NCBI RefSeq assembly: GCF_947496075.1
Contig: NZ_CANMBJ010000002.1
Span: 992,001 to 1,056,000 of the forward strand
Direction of reading: 5' to 3'
Source: an uncultured Tateyamaria sp.
GTDB taxonomy: Bacteria > Pseudomonadota > Alphaproteobacteria > Rhodobacterales > Rhodobacteraceae
Length of the DNA: 64,000 nucleotides
Part shown: one piece after another, positions 26,653 to 36,545 of the stretch
Position numbering within the stretch: position 1 is the first letter of the stretch
Layout of the letters: each line of letters opens with the position of its first letter
Notes under the pieces: model-generated
The model's input: only the letters and a program-made list of their open reading frames with translations
What the model was told of the DNA's origin: nothing
Database searches by the model: none
Made by a program: the position numbers and the translations under genes

Positions 26653-27741
26653 TTAGCGCGGGTCGCGCCGGTTGCTTGCCATCTGGTCGCGCAATGCGGT
26701 CAGCTGTGTCAAAAGGGGGCGGATCATATTGCGCTGCGCATCGCTCAGATGTGTCAGGCCCGCTGCCTTGCTCAGTGCCGATGGGGCAGCCAGAATGGTC
26801 TCTGGGTCGGGATCGTCGGGCACGTTGACAATCTTGGGCTTCGGAGTTGCGGCAATAGGCTCTGCTTCCTCCGCTTGCGCGACAACAGAATCTTCGTCCG
26901 CTGTGGCCGGTTCCGCATAGTCAGACAGAAATGACGGCAACGTAGCTGCGGGCTCCGCTTCCGTGTCTTCAGTTGCTTCATCCTCTGTTTGTGTCTCAGC
27001 AGAATTCAGCTTCGCAGCCTCAGCCTCAGCTGGCACATCGGCATCATCTGATTTCGCAGCTTCGGATTCAGGCGTCAAAACCTGTTCTTCAGGCGCAGGC
27101 TCCGCGACGTCGTCGGTCAGGGCAGGCGCATCAGCGTTCGCCTGCTCCTCATCCTGCGCGGGTGCATCCTCGACCAGTGGCGGGTAGGGGAGACCGGGTT
27201 TATCATCGGCATCAGAGGCCTCGGCACCGGCTTCAGGTGCTTGAGTGCGCAAAAAGGAGGGCAAAGGCGCATCCGTTGCCGCCGCTTCCGGTTTGTCAAC
27301 ATCGGCAACGTCGTCATCATCCGATGTCTGGTCCGTCGCAACATACGCTGGTGCAGGGTCCTGAGTGGACTCAAAGGGCAATACATCAGCCTCAACAGGC
27401 GGCGGAGTTACATCCTCGTCGATGCGTGCTGCCAGATCTGCGTCCAACTGGGCGTCTGTTTCCGCATCAAGCGGAGGGGACAGATCGGCGACGTACGCCA
27501 TACCTTCTTCGCGCAGGATTTTTTGAACGCCCTTGATGGTCAGGCCATCGTCATGCAGCAGTTTGCGAATGCCACCCAAAAGCAACATATCGCTTGGGCG
27601 ATAGTACCGTCGGCCGCCTGCGCGTTTTACGGGTTTGACTTGGGTGAACTTACTTTCCCAAAAGCGCAGAACATGGGTCTGAACGCCCAACCACTCGGCA
27701 ACTTCCGAAATCGTGCGAAAGGCGTCCGCGGACTTGGCCAT
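26653..27741 (-). CDS. MerR family transcriptional regulator with long acidic tail
   Basis: A 362-residue protein. Residues about 10-80 form a MerR winged-helix DNA-binding domain ([22 protein letters not shown], then [30 protein letters not shown]). The following 200 residues are low-complexity Asp/Glu/Ala/Pro sequence with repeated LPSFL motifs ([16 protein letters not shown]), and a short C-terminal helix closes the protein. It lies four bases after ihfA on the same strand, an arrangement typical of Alphaproteobacteria. The target genes are unknown. Confidence 0.88.
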   Translation of the reverse strand: MAKSADAFRTISEVAEWLGVQTHVLRFWESKFTQVKPVKRAGGRRYYRPSDMLLLGGIRKLLHDDGLTIKGVQKILREEGMAYVADLSPPLDAETDAQLDADLAARIDEDVTPPPVEADVLPFESTQDPAPAYVATDQTSDDDDVADVDKPEAAATDAPLPSFLRTQAPEAGAEASDADDKPGLPYPPLVEDAPAQDEEQANADAPALTDDVAEPAPEEQVLTPESEAAKSDDADVPAEAEAAKLNSAETQTEDEATEDTEAEPAATLPSFLSDYAEPATADEDSVVAQAEEAEPIAATPKPKIVNVPDDPDPETILAAPSALSKAAGLTHLSDAQRNMIRPLLTQLTALRDQMASNRRDPR

Positions 27742-27745
27742 CTGT

Positions 27746-28048
27746 TCAGGACTTGTTGCCTACGGCCACGCGATCTTTCATCAGATGCGAGGGGCGAAAG
27801 GTCAGGACACGGCGCGGGTTGATGGGCACTTCTTCACCGGTTTTGGGGTTGCGACCAACACGTGCAGATTTGTTCCGAACTGAAAAAGTACCAAAGGATG
27901 AAATCTTGACCTGTTCGCCGCGCACAAGCGCGTCCGACATGTGATCCAGGACGCTTTCCACCAGCTGTGCGCTTTCATTTCGTGACAGTCCCACCTCGCG
28001 GAAAACGGCTTCACTCAAATCCATGCGCGTCAATGTCTTGTCAGTCAT
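27746..28048 (-). CDS. ihfA: Integration host factor subunit alpha
   Basis: A 100-residue HU/IHF-family DNA-bending protein. It has the [22 protein letters not shown]-terminal helices, [27 protein letters not shown] and the DNA-intercalating arm with Pro in [14 protein letters not shown]. Start 28048 follows GGGGAGAAC and gives the family length. It forms an operon with the MerR gene. Confidence 0.95.
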   Translation of the reverse strand: MTDKTLTRMDLSEAVFREVGLSRNESAQLVESVLDHMSDALVRGEQVKISSFGTFSVRNKSARVGRNPKTGEEVPINPRRVLTFRPSHLMKDRVAVGNKS

Positions 28049-28332
28049 AAGTTCTCCCCTTTGGCAAAGCATAGGGCGCGGAGAAATTCCGAGTCAATAT
28101 CAAGACCTTGGCCACGACACCGGATGTACGTTTTATGGCCGGTCTGGCCGGCTTTTTCTGCATTTCCGCTGGTTGGCACAACGATCACCCGACCAAACGG
28201 CAACGTATTCGGAGAATAGGCGAAAATCCGCGGAAAATGCATCGCGTGAAAAAACTGTCACCAAATCACGAAAGACTGGTCACAAGATTTGATGTAGATT
28301 CAACCTATGATTACATGCCGGGAGGAGAAACC

Positions 28333-28773
28333 GTGCCGCATCATGCTGCCGTACTCAAAGATGTTCCGACTATTCTCACCATCCCACCAGCCGCTGATCC
28401 TTGTAACGAGGGCCGCGGCGGGCAGGCACTTGCACGCCGAAATCAGGCGCTAAGCGAAAAATCATATGAGCGGATCGTTACGTGGATGCGCGCGCGTATC
28501 GGTGAACGTATCACAGAAGATATGCTACACAAGCTCAGCCCCATGGGCCGTCACGCATTCCGCCGTGCGTTCGAGGCGCGTGCGGGGATGCCTCCCATGC
28601 ATTTCCTGACATGGATGCGCGTGGACTTGGCCGTGCGACTTCTGATCGATACCCGCTTCAACCTCAATGAAATCGCATTTGTCACCGGTCTCGAGAACAA
28701 GCAGACTTTAGCAGATACGTTTCGAGGTACGCTTGGTGTTCGCCCTCAAGCGCTGCGGGTGTCGTCGCGGTGA
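28333..28773 (+). CDS. AraC-type helix-turn-helix protein without sensor domain
   Basis: A 146-residue protein whose C-terminal 100 residues carry the two AraC helix-turn-helix units (MGRHAFRRAFEARAGMPPMHFLTWMRVDLAVRLLIDTRFNLNEIAFVTGLENKQTLADTFRGTLGVRP). The start is called at GTG 28333 because a strong GGAGGAG lies eight bases upstream; an ATG at 28315 lies before this Shine-Dalgarno and is less likely. It is much shorter than typical AraC regulators and lacks a ligand-binding cupin. It is divergent from ihfA and convergent with fabH. Confidence 0.75.
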   Translation: MPHHAAVLKDVPTILTIPPAADPCNEGRGGQALARRNQALSEKSYERIVTWMRARIGERITEDMLHKLSPMGRHAFRRAFEARAGMPPMHFLTWMRVDLAVRLLIDTRFNLNEIAFVTGLENKQTLADTFRGTLGVRPQALRVSSR

Positions 28774-28795
28774 CGCGTATGGCGGAAGGGCCGCG

Positions 28796-29767
28796 CTACC
28801 AGCGCAGCACAACAGCGCCCCAAGCCAGCCCACCGCCGATAGCTTCGGTCACGATCAGGTCGCCATCCTTGATCTGACCGCTCGCACGACCGACCGACAG
28901 AGCCAACGGAATGGACGCCGCGGAGGTGTTGCCGTGGTCCTGAACCGTCACGACGACGCGGTCCATTGCGATCCCCATCTTCTTGGCCGTGCCTTGGATG
29001 ATGCGGATATTGGCCTGATGCGGCACGATCCAGTCGACCTCATCCGCCGTTACACCTGCGCGTTCCATGGCTGTTTCCGCCGTTGACGCCAGTTTTTCCA
29101 CCGCATGACGGAACACCTGGTTCCCCTGCATCCGCAGATAGCCGCTTGTGCCGGTGCTCACACCGCCATCGACGTAAAGCAGGTCACGGTGCCGACCATC
29201 TGAGTTCAGATCGGTTGCCAGAATGCCACGATCCGCCGCGGTGCCGCCGCCTTCATGGGCTTCAAGAACCAAAGCGCCTGCACCATCACCAAAGAGCACA
29301 CAGGTACTGCGATCGGTCCAGTCCATGATCTTGGAAAACGTTTCCGCTCCGATGACCATGACCCGTTTGGCCTGGCCCGACACGATCAGCGCATTCGCAT
29401 TCGACAGGGCATAGACAAAGCCGGCACACACAGCCTGAACATCGAAGGCAAAACCACCGGTCATCCCAAGCTTGTCTTGCACCATCGTTGCAGCGGACGG
29501 AAAGGTCAGGTCTGCCGTTGATGTGGCCAGTATAATGGCGTCAATGTCATCCGGTTGCAGTCCCGCATCCGCGAGTGCCGCTTGCGCCGCTGCTGTTGCC
29601 ATGGACGATGTCGTGTCGTCTTCGGTTGCAAAATGGCGCCGCTCGATCCCCGAACGGGATCGAATCCATTCATCGGATGTGTCGAGCGTTGCCTCGAATT
29701 CGGCATTCTCGACCACGCGTTCGGGCAGGTAATGCCCCACGCCACGGACCACCGCACGAAGCGTCAT
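28796..29767 (-). CDS. fabH: 3-oxoacyl-ACP synthase III
   Basis: A 323-residue thiolase-fold enzyme starting fatty acid synthesis by condensing acetyl-CoA with malonyl-ACP. The Cys-His-Asn triad is visible in DVQAVCAGF, VPHQANIRI and DHGNTSAAS. It overlaps plsX by four bases, continuing the yceD-rpmF-plsX-fabH order conserved in Proteobacteria. Confidence 0.95.
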   Translation of the reverse strand: MTLRAVVRGVGHYLPERVVENAEFEATLDTSDEWIRSRSGIERRHFATEDDTTSSMATAAAQAALADAGLQPDDIDAIILATSTADLTFPSAATMVQDKLGMTGGFAFDVQAVCAGFVYALSNANALIVSGQAKRVMVIGAETFSKIMDWTDRSTCVLFGDGAGALVLEAHEGGGTAADRGILATDLNSDGRHRDLLYVDGGVSTGTSGYLRMQGNQVFRHAVEKLASTAETAMERAGVTADEVDWIVPHQANIRIIQGTAKKMGIAMDRVVVTVQDHGNTSAASIPLALSVGRASGQIKDGDLIVTEAIGGGLAWGAVVLRW

Positions 29768-30855
29768 CTATTGCTCTCCTCTGCTCGCTGCGTGGCCCGG
29801 GCGACCCGGGCGGCGAGCTTGTCGTTAAAGCCTTGTTCGGACAATTGGGCCGCCAGTTTTATGGCCGCCGAAACACCCGTAGCATCTGCTCCGCCGTGCG
29901 ATTTGACAACCGTTCCGTTCAAACCAAGGAAAACACCGCCATTTACACGGCGCGGATCAATGCGTTTGCGCAGCCGTCGCATCGACGTAAAGGCCAGCAG
30001 ATAGGCCAGGCGCGACAGGGGGGTGAACTTGAACGCTTCCCGCAGAAGATCACCGATCAGGCTGGCCGTGCCTTCGCCGGTCTTGATGGCGACGTTTCCG
30101 GTAAAACCATCCGTGACGATCACATCTGCAACCTCGCCCTGAATGTCACCACCTTCGACAAAGCCCACGAAATCAAACTCTGCGGCATCGGCCTGTGCAC
30201 CAATCAGTTCGTATGCCTCTTTCAGCTCCGCGCGGCCCTTATGTTCCTCCGTACCTACGTTTAACAGGCCGATTCGAGGACGGGGCAGGTCCATGCCATT
30301 CCGGGCATAGGACGCCCCCATCAGAGCATAGCGCAGCAAATCATCTGCGTCGGCGCGCACATCTGCGCCTACGTCCAGCATCACGTTGAAGCCTTGCGGG
30401 TTCCTGCTGGGCCACAGGACTGCAATGGCGGGGCGGTTCACACCCGGCAGCTTGCGCAGGCGGATCATCGACAATGCCATCAACGCGCCGGTGTTTCCGC
30501 AACTCACAGCCACGTCCGCATCGCCCGCGCGCACAGATTCGATGGCGGACCACATCGAGGTGCCCTTGCCATTGCGCACCACGTGACTGGGTTTGTCGTC
30601 CATTGTCACAACGCCCGCGGCGTCACGGATCACGCATCGACCCACAAGATTTTTGCGGCGGCCAATCAGCGTTTCCAGCTCTTCCCGCGGACCATGCAGG
30701 ATAAAGCCCAGCTTTGGATTCTTTTTCGCAGATGTCGAACAGCCGGACACGACCGCGGCGGGGCCCATGTCCCCGCCCATCGTGTCGACCGAAAGAATAA
30801 TGGGAAAGGCAAGCTCTGCTGCCGCGTCGGCCGGGTCTGTGGAAGGGGCCGTCAT
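29764..30855 (-). CDS. plsX: Phosphate acyltransferase
   Basis: A 363-residue enzyme making acyl-phosphate from acyl-ACP for phospholipid synthesis. Characteristic segments are ILSVDTMGGDMGPAAVVSG at the N-terminus, SCGNTGALMALS, RPAIAVLWP and GFTGNVAIKTGEGTA. The Met-Thr-Ala start precedes a variable tail of about 15 residues. It overlaps fabH, with 35 bases to rpmF. Confidence 0.95.
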   Translation of the reverse strand: MTAPSTDPADAAAELAFPIILSVDTMGGDMGPAAVVSGCSTSAKKNPKLGFILHGPREELETLIGRRKNLVGRCVIRDAAGVVTMDDKPSHVVRNGKGTSMWSAIESVRAGDADVAVSCGNTGALMALSMIRLRKLPGVNRPAIAVLWPSRNPQGFNVMLDVGADVRADADDLLRYALMGASYARNGMDLPRPRIGLLNVGTEEHKGRAELKEAYELIGAQADAAEFDFVGFVEGGDIQGEVADVIVTDGFTGNVAIKTGEGTASLIGDLLREAFKFTPLSRLAYLLAFTSMRRLRKRIDPRRVNGGVFLGLNGTVVKSHGGADATGVSAAIKLAAQLSEQGFNDKLAARVARATQRAEESNR

Positions 30856-30890
30856 TGCGCGCTGTCTTGCCTTGTCGCCTGTGACGCCAC

Positions 30891-31097
30891 TCAGGCCGCG
30901 TCGTCTTCCAGATCAACCTCTTCGGTCATGGCGACGATCTCGTTGTCGTCGTAATGACCGCATGCCGCGCAAACATGGTGCGGGCGCTTCAGCTCACCGC
31001 AGTTGGGGCATTCGTTGGGGTTGGCGGGGGTCAAGCTGTCGTGGGCGCGGCGGTTGTTGCGGCGCGATTTCGACACTTTATTCTGTTGTACAGCCAT
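30891..31097 (-). CDS. rpmF: 50S ribosomal protein L32
   Basis: A 68-residue ribosomal protein. It has the N-terminal [19 protein letters not shown] and two zinc CxxC pairs in [20 protein letters not shown]. An acidic C-terminal tail ([10 protein letters not shown]) follows. The start at 31097 gives the family-standard N-terminus. Confidence 0.96.
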   Translation of the reverse strand: MAVQQNKVSKSRRNNRRAHDSLTPANPNECPNCGELKRPHHVCAACGHYDDNEIVAMTEEVDLEDDAA

Positions 31098-31288
31098 TGA
31101 AGTGGGCCTTTGGTTCGGGCAGCGCCGCGTATCGTGCGCGGATGCGAGGTGTTTCGTGGTCCCGGATCGGGTGTTTGGTCTTCCAAGTGCGGGTTGAGCA
31201 GCGTTTAGGCAAAGCGCCACGCCATGTCCAACCCAAAATCTCGTGAGGGCGGCAAAATACGCATCCTTGGCCGGGACGCAAGGGCAAA

Positions 31289-31843
31289 TCAGTCGTCTTT
31301 TTCGTCGCTCAACTGCGACTTCAGATCCGCCAGACCGGCAAAGGGTTTGGCAGCTTCGTCTGTCAGGGGCGCAACACCCGGTTCGGTCAGCACCATCTCA
31401 CCCAACTCGGCACCGTCGGCCCGTGGGAAATCCGGGATGGCAAGGCTCAGGGATTCGATCATGACGGTCTCGGGGTCGATCCAGTTGCCTAGGCGTTCAA
31501 CTTCGTCATCTTCTGGCATTTCTGCCTCCGGCGTATCGATCTCTTCATAGTCGCGCACATACAGACGGCGAACAGGCAAATCGATCCGCGTGGTCACTGG
31601 CTTCAGCGTCACTGCACAGGGCTGCGTGACCGTTGCGCCAAGCGTGCCGGTCAGCAACCAGTCTGTTGCACCATGGGCTTTGATCTGCCCTTCGAACCGC
31701 AACTTGCGCAGTCCGCTCAATTCCAATGCGTCCGCCAAGGCTGCCATTGCTTTGGCATCCGGCAAAACCTGGAACGGTGTTGAGGCGTTTTGCGCCAAAC
31801 CACTGACGCGTAGCGCAGTGGTGGAAGGGGGCGTCTGTGACAT
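31289..31843 (-). CDS. yceD: YceD/DUF177 family protein
   Basis: A 184-residue DUF177 protein. The family, upstream of rpmF in most bacteria, is implicated in 23S rRNA accumulation in plants and E. coli. The core [26 protein letters not shown] and the acidic [26 protein letters not shown] match. It is divergent from bamE, and 191 bases separate it from rpmF. Confidence 0.88.
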   Translation of the reverse strand: MSQTPPSTTALRVSGLAQNASTPFQVLPDAKAMAALADALELSGLRKLRFEGQIKAHGATDWLLTGTLGATVTQPCAVTLKPVTTRIDLPVRRLYVRDYEEIDTPEAEMPEDDEVERLGNWIDPETVMIESLSLAIPDFPRADGAELGEMVLTEPGVAPLTDEAAKPFAGLADLKSQLSDEKDD

Positions 31844-31945
31844 GGATCGCTTTCGTTTCTTGAACCAAGGCCAAAGCTTGAGTAAGTCGAGATAAAAGCA
31901 CCACGCGCCCTGAGCAAGGGGTGGCTTATAACAAGGGGGGGTCAG

Positions 31946-32398
31946 ATGGCGACCTTTACACCACTATCCGCTGCAGGGCTTGCCCTGATCGTCTCGCTTG
32001 GTGTCGCGGGATGCTCGCCCACGTTCCGCAATCACGGATATGTCCCACCCGAGGAAGATCTTGCGGAACTCGTCGTCGGCATCGACACACGCGCATCGGT
32101 CGAAGATGTGGTTGGACCACCAACAGCAGGCGGTGTTCTAGAAGGCGGGGACTACTTCTATATTCGCAGCAAGGTGCGCACATTCGGGCCACGCCGCCCA
32201 GAAGTTGTAGAACGTCAGGTTTTGGCAATTACTTTCGATGCCGATGGTGTGTTGCAGAACATCGAACGCTTTGGCCTTGAAGACGGACGTGTGGTTGCTC
32301 TGTCGCGTCGTGTGACCGAAAGCGGTGTAACCGACACCAGCTTCTTGCGTCAGCTTTTGGGCAATATCGGCCGCATCGGGCCACAGGGCGTCCTCTGA
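31946..32398 (+). CDS. bamE: Outer membrane protein assembly factor BamE
   Basis: A 150-residue lipoprotein of the BAM complex. The lipobox LGVAGC puts the lipidated Cys near residue 23, followed by a SmpA/OmlA-type domain with a VVGIDTRASVEDVVGPPTAGG turn and C-terminal strands. Divergent from yceD, as often in Rhodobacteraceae. Confidence 0.88.
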   Translation: MATFTPLSAAGLALIVSLGVAGCSPTFRNHGYVPPEEDLAELVVGIDTRASVEDVVGPPTAGGVLEGGDYFYIRSKVRTFGPRRPEVVERQVLAITFDADGVLQNIERFGLEDGRVVALSRRVTESGVTDTSFLRQLLGNIGRIGPQGVL

Positions 32399-32473
32399 TC
32401 TTTTGGGTTCATCCGCACGTCATGTGCCCCATGTTATCGGGGCAACATATGGCTTGGGCAGGAGGCTGAACCG

Positions 32474-33196
32474 ATGATCAGGTTGAAAAAAGGGCGGTAT
32501 GTGGCGCGGCAAGCCGGGGGCCTTGCTGACATCGAAGCTGCCAAGAGGTTGCGCGCCCGTTGTTTTGGGCTGGTGTCGGATGCGGATGTCTTTGATGACC
32601 GGTGCAAGCATATCTTGATCCACCGAATCGCGGATGACGCGCTTGTCTGCTGCTTCCGGATGCTGCCTCTCACCGGGGCCACAATCTCGCACAGCTATTC
32701 GGCCCAGTACTATGAACTCACTGCGCTGGAAGCTTTTGATGGCAAGATGGTCGAGATGGGCCGTTTTTGTGTCGATCCCGCTGCGGCGGACCCGGACATC
32801 CTGCGTGTCGCTTGGGGGGCGATGACCGCATATGTAGATGACGAAGGGGTCGAACTCCTTTTTGGCTGTTCTTCTTTCTCAGGTACCGAAACGGCAGACT
32901 ATCTGGATGCCTTCGCGATGCTCAAGGCGCGCCATCTAGCCCCCAAACGGTGGTTGCCGCGGGTCAAGGCGCCAAAAGTCTTCAAATATGCCGCGCGCCT
33001 GCGCCGCAAGCCGGACGCGAAAAAGGCGATGCTACGTATGCCGCCCTTATTGCGGACCTATCTGATGATGGGCGGCTGGGTCAGCGACCATGCGGTGGTT
33101 GATGACAAGATGAACACGCTGCACGTTTTTACCGGGGTCGAGATCGGGTCCATTCCGCCGGCCCGAAAAAAGCTGTTGCGCGCCGTCATCGGCTGA
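32474..33196 (+). CDS. olsB: L-ornithine N-alpha-acyltransferase (ornithine lipid synthesis)
   Basis: A 240-residue GNAT-like acyltransferase. OlsB transfers a 3-hydroxyacyl group from ACP to ornithine, the first step of phosphorus-free ornithine lipids used in phosphate-limited marine bacteria. Matching segments are RARCFG near the N-terminus, EMGRFCVDP, LLFGCSSFSGT and the C-terminal PPLLRTYLMMGGWVSDHAVVD. No olsA follows in this window; the next gene is an ABC-F protein. Confidence 0.88.
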   Translation: MIRLKKGRYVARQAGGLADIEAAKRLRARCFGLVSDADVFDDRCKHILIHRIADDALVCCFRMLPLTGATISHSYSAQYYELTALEAFDGKMVEMGRFCVDPAAADPDILRVAWGAMTAYVDDEGVELLFGCSSFSGTETADYLDAFAMLKARHLAPKRWLPRVKAPKVFKYAARLRRKPDAKKAMLRMPPLLRTYLMMGGWVSDHAVVDDKMNTLHVFTGVEIGSIPPARKKLLRAVIG

Positions 33197-33278
33197 TTTC
33201 AACGGTCCAGTCTGCCAGTGCGCGCGACCTCAGTCCATACGGGTATCGTTGCGCAAGCAGGCATTTCAGCGTGCGTTG

Positions 33279-33298
33279 GGGGTGTACAAGGGGTGTAC
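33279..33298. promoter_or_regulatory. Direct repeat GGGGTGTAC upstream of the ABC-F gene
   Basis: GGGGTGTAC occurs at 33279-33287 and 33290-33298, spaced 11 bases start to start, one helical turn. It lies 65 bases upstream of the ABC-F start in the gap after olsB. A related GGGGGGTGACAC follows. It could be an operator; the regulator is unknown. Confidence 0.35.
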
Positions 33299-33362
33299 GG
33301 ATGCTGCACGGGGGGTGACACCCTGGTTGACGCCCCCGGATTGACCCACTAGCTGCCCGGAT

Positions 33363-35174
33363 ATGGCCCGTGTTCCTCTGCTTCAGCTCTCCGATATCTC
33401 GCTCACATTTGGCGGCGATCCCGTCTTTGATGACCTGTCCCTGGTTGTACAACCGGGCGATCGTATCGCCCTTGTGGGTCGCAATGGATCGGGCAAGTCG
33501 ACACTGATGAAAGTGATGGGCGGCTTGGTCGAAGTAGACCGCGGTGAGGTCGTTCCAGGTCCGGGCGTGAGCGTCGGATACATGGAGCAAGACCCTGATA
33601 TGAAAGGGTTTGCGACGCTGGGTGACTTTGCAATTCACGGGTTGGAACCGTCCGATCTCTACAAGGTTGAGCGGGCCGGCGAAGGGCTGAAATTCGATCC
33701 GGCGCGCCCGGTGGAGACTGCCTCCGGAGGGGAGCGCCGCCGCGCTGCATTGGCGCGCTTGATGGCCGAAGCGCCGGATCTGATGCTGCTGGACGAACCG
33801 ACAAACCACCTCGACATCGAAGCCATTGCCTGGCTCGAAGCCGAATTGAAGGCCACCCGAGCCGGTTTTGTCCTCATCTCCCACGACCGAGCATTCCTAC
33901 GTGAGCTCACCCGTACAACCCTTTGGATAGACAGAGGAAGTGTTCGCCGCCAGGAAAAAGGTTTTGAGGCGTTTGAAGTTTGGCGAGACACGGTCTGGGA
34001 TGAAGAAGACACCGCCCGCCACAAGCTGAACCGCAAGATCAAGGCCGAGGCGCGATGGGCTGTCGAAGGCATCAGCGCGCGACGTAAGCGCAACATGGGC
34101 CGCGTGCGTGCGCTGCAAGACCTGCGTGCCGAGCGGGCCGCTCAGATCAAGCGTCAGGGCGCGGCTGCGATGGCATTGGACGCAGGACCCAAGTCCGGTC
34201 GGAAGGTGTTGGAAGCAAAAGGTATTTCAAAGTCTTACGATGGAAAGGTGATCCTCGAGCCATTTTCGCTCAAGGTGCAGCGCGGTGATCGCATTGCCTT
34301 TGTCGGCCCGAATGGTGTCGGAAAGACCACTTTGCTCAAGATGCTGATCGGAGAGGTCGCGCCCGATACCGGTACGGTCACAATGGGCACCAATCTGGAA
34401 CTGGCCGTTTTTGATCAGGCCCGTTCGAAACTTGACCCGGATGCCAGCCTGTGGGACAGTCTGACCAGTGATCCCGACATGCGAGTCAGCGGCAAGGCCG
34501 ATCAGGTCATGGTGCGTGGCAACCCGAAGCATGTCGTTGGATACCTTAAGGAATTCCTGTTTGATGAAGCGCAAGCGCGTGCGCCCGTGCGGTCCCTTTC
34601 AGGGGGTGAAAAGGCGCGTCTGCTGCTGGCACGCATCATGGCGCGGCAGTCCAATGTCCTGGTGCTTGATGAGCCGACCAACGATCTGGATGTCGAAACA
34701 CTGGACTTGTTGCAGGACCTGCTGGGCCAGTATGATGGCACGGTCCTTTTGGTCAGTCACGACCGTGATTTCCTTGACCGTGTGGCGGTCACCACCATTG
34801 CGATGGAGGGGGACGGGAAGGCCACTGTCTATGCTGGTGGATGGAGCGATTATCAATCCCAGCGCGGTCCGAAACAAACTCCGCAATCTGTTGAAGCAGT
34901 TAAGAGACCGGGGGCCGCCACGGCCAAGCCAAAACAGTCGCCCAAGATTGGGTTGTCCTTTACGGAAAAGCACCGGCTTGAAGCGCTGCCAGCCGAGATT
35001 GAGCGGCTTGAAGCGGAATTGGCCAAGCTGCAAGTGTTGTTGTCTGACCCTGATCTTTACACTCGTGAGCCGGTCAAATTCCGCAAGGCAACCGAGGCAT
35101 TGACCGAACGACAGGCCAAGCTGGACGCCGCGGAAGAAGAGTGGCTGATGCTTGAGGAGAAGGCCGAAGCCTAA
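33363..35174 (+). CDS. uup: ABC-F family ATP-binding protein (Uup-like)
   Basis: A 603-residue soluble protein with two ABC domains and no membrane segments. Walker A GRNGSGKST and GPNGVGKTT, signatures ASGGERRR and LSGGEKAR, and Walker B LMLLDEPTNHLD and VLVLDEPTNDLD are all intact. A charged linker follows the first domain and a C-terminal coiled coil (ERLEAELAKLQVLLSDPDLY) marks the Uup branch, linked to ribosome/tRNA and DNA-junction functions. It converges with the acetyltransferase gene with a four-base overlap. Confidence 0.92.
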   Translation: MARVPLLQLSDISLTFGGDPVFDDLSLVVQPGDRIALVGRNGSGKSTLMKVMGGLVEVDRGEVVPGPGVSVGYMEQDPDMKGFATLGDFAIHGLEPSDLYKVERAGEGLKFDPARPVETASGGERRRAALARLMAEAPDLMLLDEPTNHLDIEAIAWLEAELKATRAGFVLISHDRAFLRELTRTTLWIDRGSVRRQEKGFEAFEVWRDTVWDEEDTARHKLNRKIKAEARWAVEGISARRKRNMGRVRALQDLRAERAAQIKRQGAAAMALDAGPKSGRKVLEAKGISKSYDGKVILEPFSLKVQRGDRIAFVGPNGVGKTTLLKMLIGEVAPDTGTVTMGTNLELAVFDQARSKLDPDASLWDSLTSDPDMRVSGKADQVMVRGNPKHVVGYLKEFLFDEAQARAPVRSLSGGEKARLLLARIMARQSNVLVLDEPTNDLDVETLDLLQDLLGQYDGTVLLVSHDRDFLDRVAVTTIAMEGDGKATVYAGGWSDYQSQRGPKQTPQSVEAVKRPGAATAKPKQSPKIGLSFTEKHRLEALPAEIERLEAELAKLQVLLSDPDLYTREPVKFRKATEALTERQAKLDAAEEEWLMLEEKAEA

Positions 35175-35719
35175 GTCGGACGGGCAGGGACACCTACCAC
35201 CGTTGCGCCTTCGGCAATGTCTTTGGTCACAACGGCGCCAGCGCCCACGATCGCTTGGTCCATGATCGTAACTCCAGGCATGATGATCGCACCGGCCCCG
35301 ATCCACACATCCGCACCAATGGTCACAGGCAATGCCCGTTCTATTCCGGCACGCCGTTTGACTGGATCACGATGGTGATCCGCACACAGAATCTGCGCAC
35401 CTGTGCCAATCATTGTGCCCTCTCCAATCCGCACAGAGGCGCTGTCGAGGATCACGCAGCCGCTATTGATAAACACCTCGGCCCCAAGATGAATGTTCCG
35501 ACCGTAGGAACAATGAAAGGGGGCTTCGATCAGGCAATTTGTACCCACTTGGGCAAAAAGCGCGCGCAATGGCGCGCTAAGTGTTCGCCGCTCTGACGGG
35601 GACAAATGGTTATGTGCGTGCACCGCATTCAATGCCACCATACGCAGGTCTTCCAGCGTATCATCAAGGCAGGTGTACCACTCACCTGCCTCCATCTTTT
35701 CCCGCTCGGTGCGCATCAT
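35171..35719 (-). CDS. Sugar O-acetyltransferase (NodL/Maa type)
   Basis: A 182-residue left-handed beta-helix acetyltransferase. The N-terminal [15 protein letters not shown] maltose-acetyltransferase domain and hexapeptide repeats ([50 protein letters not shown]) are clear, as is the catalytic His region in LCADHHRDP. It acetylates a sugar with acetyl-CoA; the acceptor is unknown. The start overlaps the stop of the upstream SDR gene on the same strand. Confidence 0.88.
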   Translation of the reverse strand: MMRTEREKMEAGEWYTCLDDTLEDLRMVALNAVHAHNHLSPSERRTLSAPLRALFAQVGTNCLIEAPFHCSYGRNIHLGAEVFINSGCVILDSASVRIGEGTMIGTGAQILCADHHRDPVKRRAGIERALPVTIGADVWIGAGAIIMPGVTIMDQAIVGAGAVVTKDIAEGATVVGVPARPT

Positions 35720-36471
35720 CGCATCCGCAGTGCGCCATCCAAGCGGATGACCTCGCCATTCAAATAACCCATCTCGACGATAAAGGCTGCAAGACGTGCA
35801 TATTCATTCGGATCACCCAAACGTGGCGGGTTTGGCACATCGGCTGCCAGGGCTGCCTGCACATCCTCGGGCAACCCGGCCAGCATCGGGGTTTTGAAGA
35901 TGCCCGGTGCAATCGTCATGACTCGCACGCCAGACGATGCGAGATCGCGTGCCATTGGCAGCGTCATCCCCACAACACCACCTTTGGACGCGGCATAGGC
36001 GGTTTGACCCTTCTGCCCGTCAAAAGCGGCAATCGAGGCTGTGTTGATGATCACGCCCCGCGCACCATCGGACTCGGGTTCATTGTCGGCCATCGCCACC
36101 GCTGCCAGACGCGCGACGTTGAAACTGCCAACCAGATTGATGTCGATCGTTTTTTGAAAGGCGGGAAGGGGATGTGGCCCATCACGTCCTACTGTCTTGA
36201 TACCAACGGCTATGCCCGCGCAATTCACTGCCGCGTTTAACCCGCCCATCCTGCTGTGGGCCAAATCAATGGCTGCTGCGACCGATGTTTCGTCCGTCAC
36301 GTCAGTTTCGGCAAAGTGTCCGCCAATCTCGCTTGCAACATCCGTTCCGCGTTCCGCGTCGCGGTCCAGCAGTGTTACCTGCGCACCCTGCGCTGCAAAG
36401 TGGCGTGCGGTTGCTTCGCCAAGCCCGGACGCGCCGCCCGTTACGACCGCCATGGTTGTGTCGAGTTTCAT
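35716..36471 (-). CDS. Short-chain dehydrogenase/reductase (3-hydroxyacyl-CoA dehydrogenase-like)
   Basis: A 251-residue classical SDR. It has the NAD(P) loop [10 protein letters not shown], the NCAG strand, catalytic Ser-Tyr-Lys in [21 protein letters not shown] and a C-terminal [13 protein letters not shown]. The sequence resembles HSD17B10-type 3-hydroxyacyl-CoA dehydrogenases. AGGAG supports ATG at 36471 over 36489. A perfect 14-base palindrome (36494-36507) lies just upstream and may control this gene and the acetyltransferase. Confidence 0.87.
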   Translation of the reverse strand: MKLDTTMAVVTGGASGLGEATARHFAAQGAQVTLLDRDAERGTDVASEIGGHFAETDVTDETSVAAAIDLAHSRMGGLNAAVNCAGIAVGIKTVGRDGPHPLPAFQKTIDINLVGSFNVARLAAVAMADNEPESDGARGVIINTASIAAFDGQKGQTAYAASKGGVVGMTLPMARDLASSGVRVMTIAPGIFKTPMLAGLPEDVQAALAADVPNPPRLGDPNEYARLAAFIVEMGYLNGEVIRLDGALRMR

Positions 36472-36493
36472 GCGAGCCACTCCTGTCAAAATA

Positions 36494-36507
36494 TGAACGT
36501 ATGTTCA
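36494..36507. promoter_or_regulatory. Predicted operator palindrome TGAACGTATGTTCA
   Basis: A perfect 14-base palindrome about 23 bases upstream of the SDR start. Its form, (T)GAAC-N4-GTTC(A), is typical of TetR-family operators that control fatty-acid or CoA-ester metabolism. The regulator is not adjacent. Confidence 0.5.
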
Positions 36508-36545
36508 GTTAACCGGAAGCAGCATCGTCTGACAAGGCGCAGGGA

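Noticed and set aside
25567..26934. Long plus-strand open frame of 455 codons
   Set aside because: It is antisense to dcd, the tRNA gene and part of the MerR gene, all of which are firmly identified, and has no recognisable domain.
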